Shown here piece after piece: positions 40,546 through 50,266 of a stretch of DNA of 64,000 bases; position 1 is the stretch's first letter, and every line of letters begins with the position of its first letter. The translations under genes were made by a program, and so were the position numbers. Location of the stretch: assembly GCA_028274465.1 (NCBI GenBank), contig CM051458.1, positions 28,780,692 through 28,844,691 on the forward strand, written 5' to 3'. The stretch comes from Plantago ovata (lineage: Eukaryota; Streptophyta; Magnoliopsida; Lamiales; Plantaginaceae). The notes under the pieces are model-generated. The model saw only the letters and a program-made list of their open reading frames with translations. It had not been told where the DNA came from and did no database searches.

Positions 40546-41948
40546 TGATGAACGTATTTTTGACGCGTTCATCTTGTCCTTTTTACCTTCTTTTGCTATC
40601 TTCTAGCCTTGTTTTTTGGTTAGTTTTGTAGAATAGTGTCACGTTTTGTGTTTTCTGCATTTTCAGGCACTTAGGTACGAAACGGCGTTTTTGGAGCTAA
40701 AAACGAGCCTTTTTGATGGAAAAGATGGCCCCGTTGAAGTTCTCCAATCTCCGTGGCTTGTTCGTAAGTGTTTGAGTATCAATAAGCATCGAGAAGGATG
40801 AGTCCAAGGCACTCGAGGGCCATGCGAGGGCAAAACGATTTAGTTTGAAGACAAAAATCTGCCTAGGAGCCAAGCTAAGCGCCTGGAATAGTGAAGCGCT
40901 CTGCTTCAATTTCCAGGAGCTTTAGCACAGAAGCCAAGCGAAGCGCTTGGTGTGCCAAAGCGCTTCGCTTGCCAAGCGCTCCGCTTGGCTTCTCCAAGCG
41001 GTCCGCTTGGCAGCGGTTACGTTTTCGGATTTTCCTTCTTAGATCTGATCTTTGGTCATTTTTTGAAGATCTTTTGAACTGTAACTTCGTTTTGGAGAGC
41101 TCCTAAGCCCCAAAACTCAGAGAAAACTCAGATTACATTGTATTTTAGCTTGGGATTCAAGGCTTTGATTGGAATTCATCCTTTGTAATCATCTACTGAG
41201 AGGTTTTCTTTGATTTCCACCGATTAGTGACAGCTTTGGTGGTAACTTGTATCACTCTCTTGTCTTGTAGTTTGATATGATGTATTCTGATTATTATTCA
41301 TATGAATTGATGTCTATGTTGATGAATATGAGTAGCTAAATTTTTTGTGTTGGTGGTAGAATGTAGAATATGCATGCTATGGGTTATGTTTATGCTTACA
41401 TGAGATTGTGATTCAATCTTGCTGCAAATTCCTTCATATGATTCTTAGTTGCCTATAAAATATATTCGAATTGAGTATAGTGACAAACTCTTGGTCAATG
41501 AAAGCTATAGGATTGTATGTTAGAGATATGCAGCATGCTAGATAAATGGTGTTAGTGACAAGCACCTCTAAAGTATTGATAGTGGTCTTTTATGATGTGT
41601 GTCTTAAAGTTACCTAGACGAGTTGCTTAGCAGACTTGATCGAAAGTTTTACGCACCGAACTTGTGAGCATATTCGTAACCCATGCATGTGTATTTGATT
41701 TCTACCACCAACCGTTTTTCCAAACTTTATTACAACAATCTGATTTCTCGTTGCTTTGTTCAAAGGAAACGATTCTATAAACATTTGAACTCGTTGACTG
41801 AAATTACTAGCAAAAACCTCAAGCAAAGCCACGTTAGGTCCCGAGAGAACGACACTCGGGGACAACTTGCCATTGCACTCTTGTTTGTGTAGTGATAAGT
41901 GTTCTTAGGCTTTTAAACAAATTTAATTGGTGAAAAATGACATCATCA
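40546..41948 (+). repeat. 3' LTR of G1 (1403 bp)
   Basis: TGATGAACG to CATCATCA, followed by TSD TGGGA. It keeps the full palindrome cluster: 40934-40950, 40956-40971, 40972-40988 and 40994-41010. Confidence 0.95.
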
Positions 41949-43033
41949 TGGGAATCAGGCCGTCTTCGTTCTTCTCGCCCTCCGGATCGGGGAGATCAAC
42001 GTCTTGAGGACCACGTGTGAATTTTTTCCCGCTAGCCACGGTAAGCTTGGTATTATCCTCGGGAACGTCCTCTTTCTTCTTGGACCGAGAAGCTTTCCTC
42101 TTCGGTTTCTTGGGAGCCTTACCCAGAGCATGTGCAGCTTCTTCATCATCCTCAGAGGACGAAACCTTCTCGCCCCTCTTACGCTTACGGTCGCGCTCGA
42201 GCACAGCCCTTGCTCGCTCCCCTTCAGCATCCTCGCTAGGAATGGGCACTCTAACATTACTGGCCGCGGGGAAACTGAAGTCCATTTCCCATGGATCAAT
42301 TGTTTGATAAGGGACAACGTCCTCGATGAAGTATTGCTCTTGGATGAGCACCTCTCGCTCTTCAGCTCGGACCAGCTTCATTCCCATGGAGATCGAGAAG
42401 CCTCACGGGAGAGTCCTCGTCGCTACTGATTATTGTGCGACGAACAGTTTGAACAGGAAGACCAGATCTACGCACTCTCGGCGAGCTAAGCTCCCCGACA
42501 TCTTCACCCTGCCCCTCTTGAAACGAATGTTCTCCTTCCTCGAACCAAGCCAGCTCGGGAGTAGGCTGCTCGGTATCGTCCATGTCTTCCACCCGGATAG
42601 GCATCGGGTCGACATTAGCCCGAACACCGTAGTCCCTCCCTAACACTTGGGCAACCTGGGTTATCATAGCGATCGAGACGCCAATGTCGGGCGGACCGCC
42701 TTCTGCTTCGGTCCGGTCATCTATGAAAAGCTCGTCGGCATCCCTTCGTCTTCTTCGGACTTCTAGCCGGAACTGATCGGACTCCTCCTCCTCGTCGGAA
42801 TCATCTTCTTCACCAGATTCCTGGTTTTCTTCACCTTCCTCGAGCTCCTCCTCCTCGCCCTTCTCACTTTCAACCTCCTCGACCTGGTTCTCAGGTTCCT
42901 CGTGGTCCGAGGAGTGCTCCAAAGTTTGATCCAAGAAGGTAGCCGACAAAGATGTCTCCTCGGACGTATCCTGCTCGGTCCCGTAATCGAGAGCGTCGTG
43001 ACGGTTTTGACTGTCGTTGCTCCTCTCGGACAT
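41949..43033 (-). pseudogene. Antisense gene of H, first coding exon (acidic N-terminal part)
   Basis: ATG at 43033 on - follows an acceptor by one base (CCTTTTAG-G-ATG). The protein begins MSERSNDSQNRHDALDYG and is very acidic (runs of Glu, Asp and Ser around 42770-42900), then RRRRRDADELFIDD and IGVSIAMITQVAQVLGRDYG. A frame change near 42385 (stop at 42362 in the first frame) leads to EEREVLIQEQYFIEDVVPYQ, a basic KKPKRKASRSKKKEDVP and DLPDPEGEKNEDGLIP up to the G1 insertion. The charge pattern suggests a nuclear or nucleic-acid-binding protein. This is inference; no domain is recognised before the Transposase_28 part. Confidence 0.7.
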
Positions 43034-43034
43034 C

Positions 43035-43575
43035 CTAAAAGGTAGGCCAGAAAAAGAGTAAGGATGGATGGTGATGGTCCGAGAGGTCCGTTTATGTATA
43101 TTGATTATGCTCGACCTCCCGAACGGAGAAAAATCAAAAAGGGGTACAATTAACAAAGAAGTTACACTACGACAAGTATAAAAGCAGAGCGAGGAGTAAA
43201 ACAGAGAGCGACCAACCGATCTAACATGTGAAGACAGGCCAACAGGGAGCGACCAACCGCTCTATACTTAGCATTTTTCACGGCAAATATGAGGAGGCAA
43301 AGGGGTTTACAGAAAATTAAAAAGGGGGAAGAATTACAAAATCTACAAAAGTTCAAGCATACGAATTAATGGTAAAAAGCGAGATTTACAGTCCGTTTAG
43401 GTACGTTGTTAAGTACGGTAAACGTCCTCAAACCCGCCGTACGCCGGCGAGGACTTGGGCGGAAGAAACAGGCGGAAGGCATTTGCCCCCGTAACGGAAA
43501 AGTGCAAAAGAAGCAAAAAGAGCAACTAAAGACATGCATTTGAAGTATTTTAAACGTGTTAGAAGAGAGACTTAC
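43035..43575 (-). other. Probable 5' UTR intron of the antisense gene of H
   Basis: On - a perfect donor GTAAGT begins at 43575 and a strong acceptor CTACCTTTTAG ends at 43035, one base before the ATG codon. The 541-base interval has no ORF and is AT-rich. A leader intron directly before the start codon is common in expressed plant genes. Confidence 0.6.
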
Positions 43576-43780
43576 TTGATTAAACGATTAAGGGTGGAAA
43601 ATAACTCGGATTTGCTACTAGATCCGTCGGAAAACGGGGATGTTGGCTCGCCTGAAAGACACCGGAAATGCTCTTCGATCAGAAAATTTGGCTCGTCGAT
43701 CTCACTTTTATGCTCCTCGCTCTCTCTTATGCTCTGGATGAATTTTTTTGCGAAAAGTGAGAAATGATTTAGTCTTCCCC

Positions 43781-43790
43781 TATTTATAGA
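43781..43790 (-). promoter_or_regulatory. TATA box of the antisense promoter of H
   Basis: On - the sequence reads TTCTATAAATAGGGGAAG, a textbook plant TATA box. Transcription would start near 43755, leaving a leader exon of about 180 bases before the donor at 43575. Confidence 0.72.
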
Positions 43791-43842
43791 AGGCTATCCC
43801 AGGAATTCGAACCGTCGGTGCCCCTCGCTCCATCCAGACCGA

Positions 43843-43876
43843 ACACGTGGCAGCTATCAACGGCCCAGATCACAGC
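43843..43876 (-). promoter_or_regulatory. G-box and GGCCCA element upstream of the antisense TATA box
   Basis: On - a site-II-like GGGCCG (TGGGCC, 43862-43867) and a G-box/ABRE core CACGTG (43846-43851, in GCCACGTGTTC) lie 55-85 bases before the TATA box. Both are standard proximal elements of plant nuclear genes. Presence and spacing are seen; function is inferred. Confidence 0.5.
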
Positions 43877-44036
43877 CGCCTGGCGAATTCACCAATTTAC
43901 CCTCCACGCTCCCGCTCGGTCACACTTTCCCATGTCAGCGCGGATTACCTGATCACACTAGGTAATCCGTAGCGCGAGCACCGTACCACTTGGATTATAA
44001 CGGGAGCGACGACCATATCAGAGAGCGACCCTCACA

Positions 44037-44353
44037 ATTATCTCTCCTCGAGATAATCTGCAAGGAAAAAGGGGACAAGACAAAAAATCGACTGATTTAT
44101 TGCACTGGATCGAGGAGCCACTCCTCAAAATTATCTCTCCTCGAGATAATTTGCACGGAAAAAAGCGGCAAGAAGTCATTCCATTCCACTCCTCAAAATT
44201 ATCTCTCCTCGAGATAATTTGCAAGGAAAAAAGCGGCAAGCAGTCATTCCGTTCCACTCCTCAAAATTATCTCTCCTCAAGATAATTTGCAAGGAAAAAA
44301 GCGGCAAGCAGTCATTCCATTCCATTCTCAAAATTATCTCTCCTCGAGATAAT
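44037..44353. repeat. Five tandem hairpin units near the 3' end of H
   Basis: Arms ATTATCTC and GAGATAAT with loop TCCTC occur at 44037, 44130, 44198, 44266 (right arm mutated to AAGATAAT) and 44333, spaced 67-93 bases. The linkers (GGAAAAAAGCGGCAAGCAGTC type) are also repeated. Two more units lie at about 45619 and 45686 in the rearranged block. XhoI-like CTCGAG sits at the loop/arm border. Confidence 0.85.
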
Positions 44354-44638
44354 CTGCAAGGAAAAAAGGTGGCAAGAAGTCATTCCACTCCACAAAGAAA
44401 TACTTACCCGGATCCAATCTCTGCCAGGCAAATATACCTCTTTTCATAAGGTCCGAGAAACGTCTGCTCGCACCCTATAAAAAGGGGGGGAGGGAGAGAT
44501 AGGAGGAGGGAAAGATACCAAGGTGCGAATACGGAAATCTTTTTTCGCCCACTACTAGTCGAGGCTCTGCTCGACCTCTACTTCAACATAGTTCCTCAAC
44601 TATCTTCTACAAAGATACTTGGAAACTAGGGGGACATA

Positions 44639-45439
44639 TGTTAGTGTTGAAATATGTTCAGTCCCCTTGTACGAACTGGAGCGGTCTAAGAGCGCGACAA
44701 AGCATCATAGGCCGTCCCTCAAGGGGCGCGACCACACCCAAGTATGTCACTAAGGTGTGGTTCGACCAACATAGGGTCCGACCATCACTAAGAGGCCAAC
44801 CCTCAAAATAAGCTCATCACAAGGACAAAGCAGCCATTGAGATCGAGGAGCATCTCTAGGGCTCGAGGAGCATCTCTATGGCTCGAGGAGAACCTTACGT
44901 CAAGGTAACGCTCTTTGAGAGAAACTAGGCAGAACACTACTCGGACCATCTACGTACAAGAGAGGCTCGAGGACCCAGGGCGACCAGCCATGGTCGCTCC
45001 CTGCGGGACCAGCCTTCCGGATTACTTCTTGGGCCCCGAAAAGTCTAGGTTGCCCTCTCAACCCTAGCCAAGATACTTGGGCCAAGGCCCATGGACCTCC
45101 TTAATGGGCTTGGGCCAAGGAAGGCTTCAATCTCAGTCGTACACGTGTCATGATCCTACGCGACATGACAATAAAAGTCTACGAGTATAATACCTCTCAC
45201 CTACCACTCAATATTTCTCTCACTAGGGAAGTCCTCAACTCCCTACACGTAAAGTCGTCACTCCGGTCTAAGACCTTACAGACCGGGTTCGAGACACTAA
45301 CCCCCCCTCCTAGTCTATTTCAGGTGCGAGGAAGCTACAAGAAGGTTCCCTATCATTTCAAGAGGAACACTACATGAATAATACATAGAATAGTTGACCA
45401 TTGCGATTCACTGCGAACTTAGGAAGAAGTACGAATTAC
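44639..45439 (+). repeat. Extra, incomplete LTR of H
   Basis: It follows a PPT (TAGGGGGACATA) exactly like the true 3' LTR and matches it up to GAATTACCC, lacking the final CAACA. About 36 bases after the TATA box (near 45188) are deleted. The join at 45439 runs into a copy of the pol end. Confidence 0.9.
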
Positions 45440-45991
45440 CCATGGAATACTTCGAACCTCCAGAAGTTCTACGCCTGAGTTGTTTAACGAACAAGCTTTT
45501 TGAAGAGCTCCTGTGAAAGGCCCCCAGATCGAGAAGGATTCCTCAGGAGATTGTGTGAGAGGTACCCTCCTGTTTTATGGTTCAAGCGGCAAGCAGTCAT
45601 TCCATTCCACTCCTCAAAATTATCTCTCCTCGAGATAATTTTCAAGGAAAAAAGCGGCAAGCAGTCATTCCATTCCACTCTCAAAATTATCTCTCCTCGA
45701 GATAATCTGCAAGGATAAAAGGTGGCAAGAAGTCATTCCACTCCACCAAGGAATACTTACCCAGATCCAATCTCTGCCCAGCAAATATACCTCTTTTCAT
45801 AAGGTCCGAGCAACGTCTGCTCGCACCCTATAAAAAGGGGGGGAGGGAGAGATAGGAGGAGGGAAAGATACCAAGGTGCGAATACGGAAATCGTTTTTCG
45901 CCCACTACTAGTCGAGGCTCTGCTCGACATCTACTTCAACATAGTTCCTCAACTATCTTCTACAAAGATACTTGGAAACAAGGGGGACATA
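45440..45991 (+). repeat. Rearranged block of H between two LTRs
   Basis: 45440-45587 copies 28660-28795 (the integrase C-terminus and following spacer). 45588-45991 copies the hairpin repeats and PPT found at 44150-44638. The joins share short identities: ACCC at the first and AAG at the second. Confidence 0.88.
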
Positions 45992-46837
45992 TGTTAGAGT
46001 TGAAATATGTCCAGTCCGCTTATACGAACTGGAGCGGTCTAAGAGCGCGACAAAGCATCACAAGTCGTCCCTCAAGGGGCGCGACCACACCCAAGTATGT
46101 CACTAAGGTGTGGTTCGACCAACATAGGGTCCGACCATCACTAAGAGGCCAACCCTCAAAATAAGCTCATCACAAGGACAAAGCAGCCACTGAGATCGAG
46201 GAGCATCTCTAGGGCTCGAGGAGCATCTCTATGGCTCGAGGAGAACCTTACGTCAAGGTAACGCTCTTTGAGAGAAACTAGGCAGAACACTACTCGGACC
46301 ATCTACGTACAAGAGAGGCTCGAGGACCCAGGGCGACCAGCCATGGTCGCTCCCTGTGGGACCAGCCTTCCAGATTACTTCGTGGGCCCCGAAAAGTATA
46401 GGTTGCCCTCTAAACCCTAGCCAAGATACATGGGCCAAGGCCCATGGACCTCCTTAATGGGCTTGGGCCAAGGAAGGCTTCAATCTCAATCGTACACGTG
46501 TCATGATCCTACGCGACATGACAATAAAAGTCTACGAGTATAAAAAGGCTTCATTCATTACCTAACGGGTAAGCATTAATACCTCTCACCTACCACTCAA
46601 TATTTCTCTCACTAGGGAAGTCCTCAACTCCCTACACCTAAAGTCGTCTCTCCGGTATGATACCTTACAGACCGTGTTAGAGACACTAACCCCCCCTCCT
46701 AGTCTATTTCAGGTGCGAGGAAGCTACAAGAAGGTTCCCTATCATTTCAAGAGGAACACTACATGAATAAGACATAGAATAGTTGACCATTGCGATTCAC
46801 TGCGAACTTAGGAAGAAGTACGAATTACCCTTCAACA
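45992..46837 (+). repeat. 3' LTR of H
   Basis: 846 bases, TGTTAG to CAACA, same length as the 5' LTR, preceded by PPT CAAGGGGGACATA and followed by TSD GATAC. Confidence 0.95.
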
Positions 46838-46842
46838 GATAC

Positions 46843-47081
46843 CACTATAAAAAGTGTTTGTTGGATTTACTTACTGCATTTAGTTTTCAGCAAAGCATAT
46901 CTATCTGTACTCTGTCACTCTGTTCACCTGCTGAAACTATCACTTACTGACAAAGCACTTATTGTACAAAGACTTCCGCTCTCTGATTTTAAGTATCAGC
47001 AAAAGTCGTTACTGAAAAGTAACTAGTGCTTGCTGAGAAAGTTAAGTATCAGCAAACTCATTACTGTAAAGTAATAAGCCA
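46843..47081 (+). repeat. 3' LTR of element A, second part
   Basis: Continues the LTR from 21349 after removal of H and one GATAC. TTGCTGA/TCAGCAA words go on, a TTCCGCT motif appears near 46976, and the LTR ends AGCCA at 47081 where the reverse-strand gag of element C begins. Confidence 0.7.
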
Positions 47082-47549
47082 AATCTTCATCCCAGCATTC
47101 TCCCCCGGATGCACATAGTACGGTGAGGAAGAATCATTAGTAGGGTTTGATTTAGGAACACCAGATTCAGAATTCACCATGGTTCAAGTAACTCTTTGAA
47201 CTTGGAAGTAAAATTGAACACTAGAAACTTGAAATTCCCAACAAATTGTTGAAAAAATAACAAGTATACAAACAGAAATTCTACAAGTTTGCAGAAAGAA
47301 CAAAAGCAATCTTCACAGGGCACAAACCGTATGAAGACTCAGAGCAAACAACAAATGCGGAAACATGATCGAATTGAATTGAATCAGTATGATTCAGCGA
47401 GTGATACCTACTCTAAGTCTTCAGCAAACGTTCCTCTTTTACAATGTCCTTAAAATTCTAAATTCCTATGGATCTTAAGAGTACTAGTTACTGGAATTTC
47501 CTTAATTTAGCATGGTTAATTGCTCATCAAAATTACAAGTTTCCTAACA
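47082..47549 (-). mobile_element. Copia fragment C: LTR start, leader and gag start
   Basis: On - the LTR starts at 47549 (TGTTAGGAAAC) and matches the first 145 bases of the LTR of A almost exactly, then diverges at 47405. The primer site and most of the LTR are missing. A gag start at ATG 47180 gives MVNSESGVPKSNPT and SSSPYYVHPGENAGM, the N-terminal signature of the copia Gag family PF14244 (YYLHPSDNPG type), and is cut at 47082 by the end of element A. The rest should lie left of the window. C in turn is inserted in the gag of D. Confidence 0.75.
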
Positions 47550-48410
47550 AAAGGATTTGGATCCAGTCTGGTAGGTCCGGCGCTACGATGGTATACCAAT
47601 CTCCCTAACAATTGTATTAGCTCTTTTGCACAATTAATCGACTGCTTTGTAGAACAGTATGCTAGTAGTCGCAAATTATTAAAAATGTCGGACGACTTGT
47701 ATAGCGTCCGACAGCGTCCTAGTGAGTCTCTTCGAGATTATGTAGGCAGGTTTAATGAGGAAAAGGTGTCAATTCCCAACTGCAACAAAGATACAGCGGT
47801 AAATGCTTTCCGAAAAGGGTTGCCACCAAATTCAGGGTTCTATAAAGAACTCACCATGTACCCTTGTCAAACGATGGAGGATGTGCTCGCCAAAGCCTGG
47901 GCACAAATCAAATGGGAAGAGGACGATGTCAATCGTCGATCATCTATTCCAGGACATGACAGGGAGCACAGAAATGATCGAAGAGTTGAAAAAAGGAGCT
48001 CTGACTACCGAGCAAAACCATATTCCACCAAAAGAAGGCATGGACCGGTGAATAATTTGAATCGACCGCCGATCCACCAGAAGAGAGCAGATAATCACCG
48101 GGCGCCGCCTCCGGTTTACTCCCTAAACATTGAACCAGATGAATGTGTAACAGTCATGAAAGGAATGGGTGATAGGGTTCGATGGCCTGGAAAGCTAAAG
48201 ACACCTCCCGACCAGAGAAACTCCAACAAATGGTGCGAGTTCCACAACGATCATGGACATAGCACCGCAGAATGTATCTCTTTGCGACTGGAGGTGGCCG
48301 AACTCCTAAAAAGAGGACACCTGACAGAGTTCCTCTCCGATAAAGGTAAAAAGACCTCGCCAATAGGCAGGGCGGTGATCAACCTCAACCTCCACCGACC
48401 AACAAGGTAA
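47550..48410 (+). pseudogene. gag: gag of D with CHHC knuckle, 5' truncated
   Basis: The frame starts mid-capsid ([20 protein letters not shown]) and continues [40 protein letters not shown] and an Arg-rich linker. The knuckle [16 protein letters not shown] (near 48229) has the Tat spacing C-x2-H-x4-H-x4-C. It ends [17 protein letters not shown] at a stop 48408, where the protease should follow after a frameshift. Only the capsid N-terminus is missing, removed by the insertion of C. Confidence 0.9.
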
Positions 48411-48459
48411 TCAATGTTATCTCTGGAGGGTCATAGATCAGTGGCATCTCTTACTCTGC

Positions 48460-49021
48460 AGCAAAGCGTCATAGGCAAGCGGTAAGACCAGAATTTAATG
48501 CACGTAGAGTACAAGATGCCTCCTATTCTGATTTTACTATTTGCTTTACAGAATCTGAATCTGAACAGTTAGTAAGTCCTCATGATGATGCCTTAGTTGT
48601 TTCAATTTCGATTGCAAATTGTCGCACGAAGAGAGTTCTCATTGACAATGGGAGCTCTGGTAATATTATTTTTCTTTATGCTTTGATAGAATTGGGAATA
48701 GAGGAAACTACCATCCTCCGCCAACCCACAACAATTTATGGTTTCAGTGGGGAAAGAAAATACACGGTTGGAAGCGTAACTCTCCATGTTTACGCAGAGG
48801 GTGTAAATCTTCCTACCAAATTCCTGATCGTAGACAGTCCGTCAAGTTACAACACAATCCTCGGCAGGCCTTGGATACATGAAATGAAAGCGGTGCCCTC
48901 AACTTACCATCAGGTGATTCGTTTCCCTACCAAATGGGGAGTTAAAGAAATTGCCGGCCAGCAGCGTGTTGCTAGAACTTGCTATATGCTCTCCCTAAAG
49001 CCAAAATCTGCGGAGTTATAG
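48460..49021 (+). pseudogene. pol: Aspartic protease of D
   Basis: SDFTICFTESESEQLVSPHD leads to the active site in RVLIDNGSSGNIIFLYAL (near 48635), where DNG replaces DTG, a form common in Tat elements. The closing motif is NTILGRPWIHEM (near 48855). It ends TCYMLSLKPKSAEL at a stop 49019. RT follows in the same frame 45 bases on. Confidence 0.85.
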
Positions 49022-49066
49022 CAATTACAGAACCTCAAACCCCCGTCTGATCTAGACCAACCCGAC

Positions 49067-50266
49067 ATGGAAGAGCTCGATGAGGTCCAAATTCATCCAG
49101 ACTTCCCAGATCACAAGGTTCAGATTGGGTCGATGTTGAAGCCGGAGCTAAGGAGCCAGCTGATATCCTTTCTTAGTGATAATCACGATTGTTTTGCTTG
49201 GTCTCATACTGACATGACAGGAATAGATCCGGAAGTTATTACTCACAAATTGCAGGTCGATCCCGAATATCCTCCAGTCAGGCAGGAAAGAAGAAAATTT
49301 TCCCCTGAACGAAACAAAGTCATCAACGAAGAGATTCAGAAATTGCTCGAAATTGGTTCAATGCGTGAAGTCCACTGCCCAGATTGGCTTGCGAACGTAG
49401 TAGTGGTAAAAAAAAAGAATGGCAAATGGAGAGTATGCATTGATTTCACCGATCTCAACAAGGCGTGTCCAAAAGATTCATTTCCTCTCCCTCACATAGA
49501 CATGCTCGTGGATGCTACTGCCGGACATGAGCTCTTAAGCTTTATGGATGCCTTCTCAGGTTACAACCAGATATTGATGCACCCAGACGATCAAGAAAAG
49601 ACCTCATTTGTCACAAAGAGAGGCACCTACTGCTACAAAGTCATGCCTTTCGGCCTTAAAAACGCCGGAGCCACCTACCAAAGGTTAGTTAATCGAATGT
49701 TTTCAAGTATGCTAGGTGACACTATGGAAGTATATATAGATGATATGTTGGTCAAGTCCCTGGTCGCCGATGAGCACCTCCGTCAGGCATTTGCAGTCAT
49801 CCGCAAATACAACATGAAACTGAACCCTACTAAATGCTCGTTTGGAGTATCTTCAGAAAAATTTCTTGGATGTTTGGTCACACAAAGAGGTATAGAAGCT
49901 AATCCAGATCAAATACGCTATATTTCTAACATTCCATCTCCCAGGTGTGTGAAAGACGTACAGAGGCTCACAGGAAGGCTAGCTGCTCTGAGTAGATTTA
50001 TTCCAAAATCTTCAGAAAAGTCTAAGCCATTTTTTGACACTTTGCGGAACAGAAAAGATTTTCAATGGACAGGTGAATGCGAGGGGGCCTTGCAACAAAT
50101 AAAGCGCTACCTTACGACATCACTAGTGCTCTCCAAGCCAAAAAACGGCGAAACACTATTTATGTACCTTGTAGTCTCCGACACCGCATTGAGTGGCGTA
50201 TTGGTTCGAGAACAAGAAGGATACCAACTTCCAATATACTATGTAAGTTTCACTGTTAGATGCTGA
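49067..50266 (+). pseudogene. pol: Reverse transcriptase of D, open for 399 codons
   Basis: Complete RT: DCFAWSHTDMTGIDPEVITH, KWRVCIDFTDLNKACPKDSF, LLSFMDAFSGYNQILMHPDD with the first Asp, MPFGLKNAGATYQRLVNRMF and the catalytic YIDDMLVKS near 49733. Thumb MKLNPTKCSFGVSSEKFLGC and RNase H entry GVLVREQEGYQLPIYYVS follow. All three catalytic Asp are present. A frameshift at about 50245 breaks the RNase H. This is the best preserved full RT in the window and the best single probe for phylogeny. Confidence 0.94.

Larger units (their letters stand above)
32212..41948 (+). mobile_element. G1: complete Athila-like gypsy element without RT or integrase
   Basis: LTRs at 32212-33533 and 40546-41948 start TGATGA and end TCATCA. 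The TSD TGGGA is perfect at 32207-32211 and 41949-41953. A tRNA-Asp primer site and a PPT are in place. The interior codes for a gag-protease (33875-35983) and a second ORF with a plant Transposase_32-like domain (37150-38472) and nothing else; RT, RNase H and integrase are absent, not decayed. The LTRs are very similar apart from an 81-base deletion in the 5' copy. Of all elements here it is the youngest by position, since it lies inside H, and its first ORF is the least damaged. Confidence 0.95.
21350..46837 (+). mobile_element. H: Tat-lineage Ty3/gypsy element with antisense gene, hosting G1
   Basis: The 5' LTR (21350-22195) and 3' LTR (45992-46837) are both 846 bases, start TGTTAG and end CAACA. 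The TSD GATAC is perfect at 21345-21349 and 46838-46842. On + lie gag, protease, RT, RNase H, a second archaeal-type RNase H and integrase. On - lies a spliced antisense gene with its own promoter. Dual RNase H plus an antisense ORF after pol is the signature of the Tat clade (Tat, Retand, Ogre, Grande relatives). G1 is inserted in the antisense gene. A partial extra LTR and a rearranged block precede the 3' LTR. Without G1 the element would be about 15.7 kb. Confidence 0.93.
5186..47081 (+). mobile_element. SIRE-like copia element A, 3' part, interrupted by two nested elements
   Basis: A contributes 5186-12670, 18182-21349 and 46843-47081. The order is integrase, RT, RNase H, a spacer with hairpin repeats, a long third ORF after pol, PPT and 3' LTR. 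A third ORF after pol is the mark of the SIRE/Maximus lineage of copia. Element G2 entered the third ORF with TSD CTCAG and element H entered the 3' LTR with TSD GATAC. Element B broke the polyprotein at 5185. A ends at 47081, where the C fragment begins; bases 47082-47086 (AATCT) should be its TSD. Its gag, protease and 5' LTR are left of the window. Confidence 0.82.

Noticed and set aside
42017..43033. Forward frames opposite the acidic exon of the antisense gene
   Set aside because: Complement of Glu/Asp/Ser codons; the reverse strand has a start, an acceptor and continuity with the next exon.
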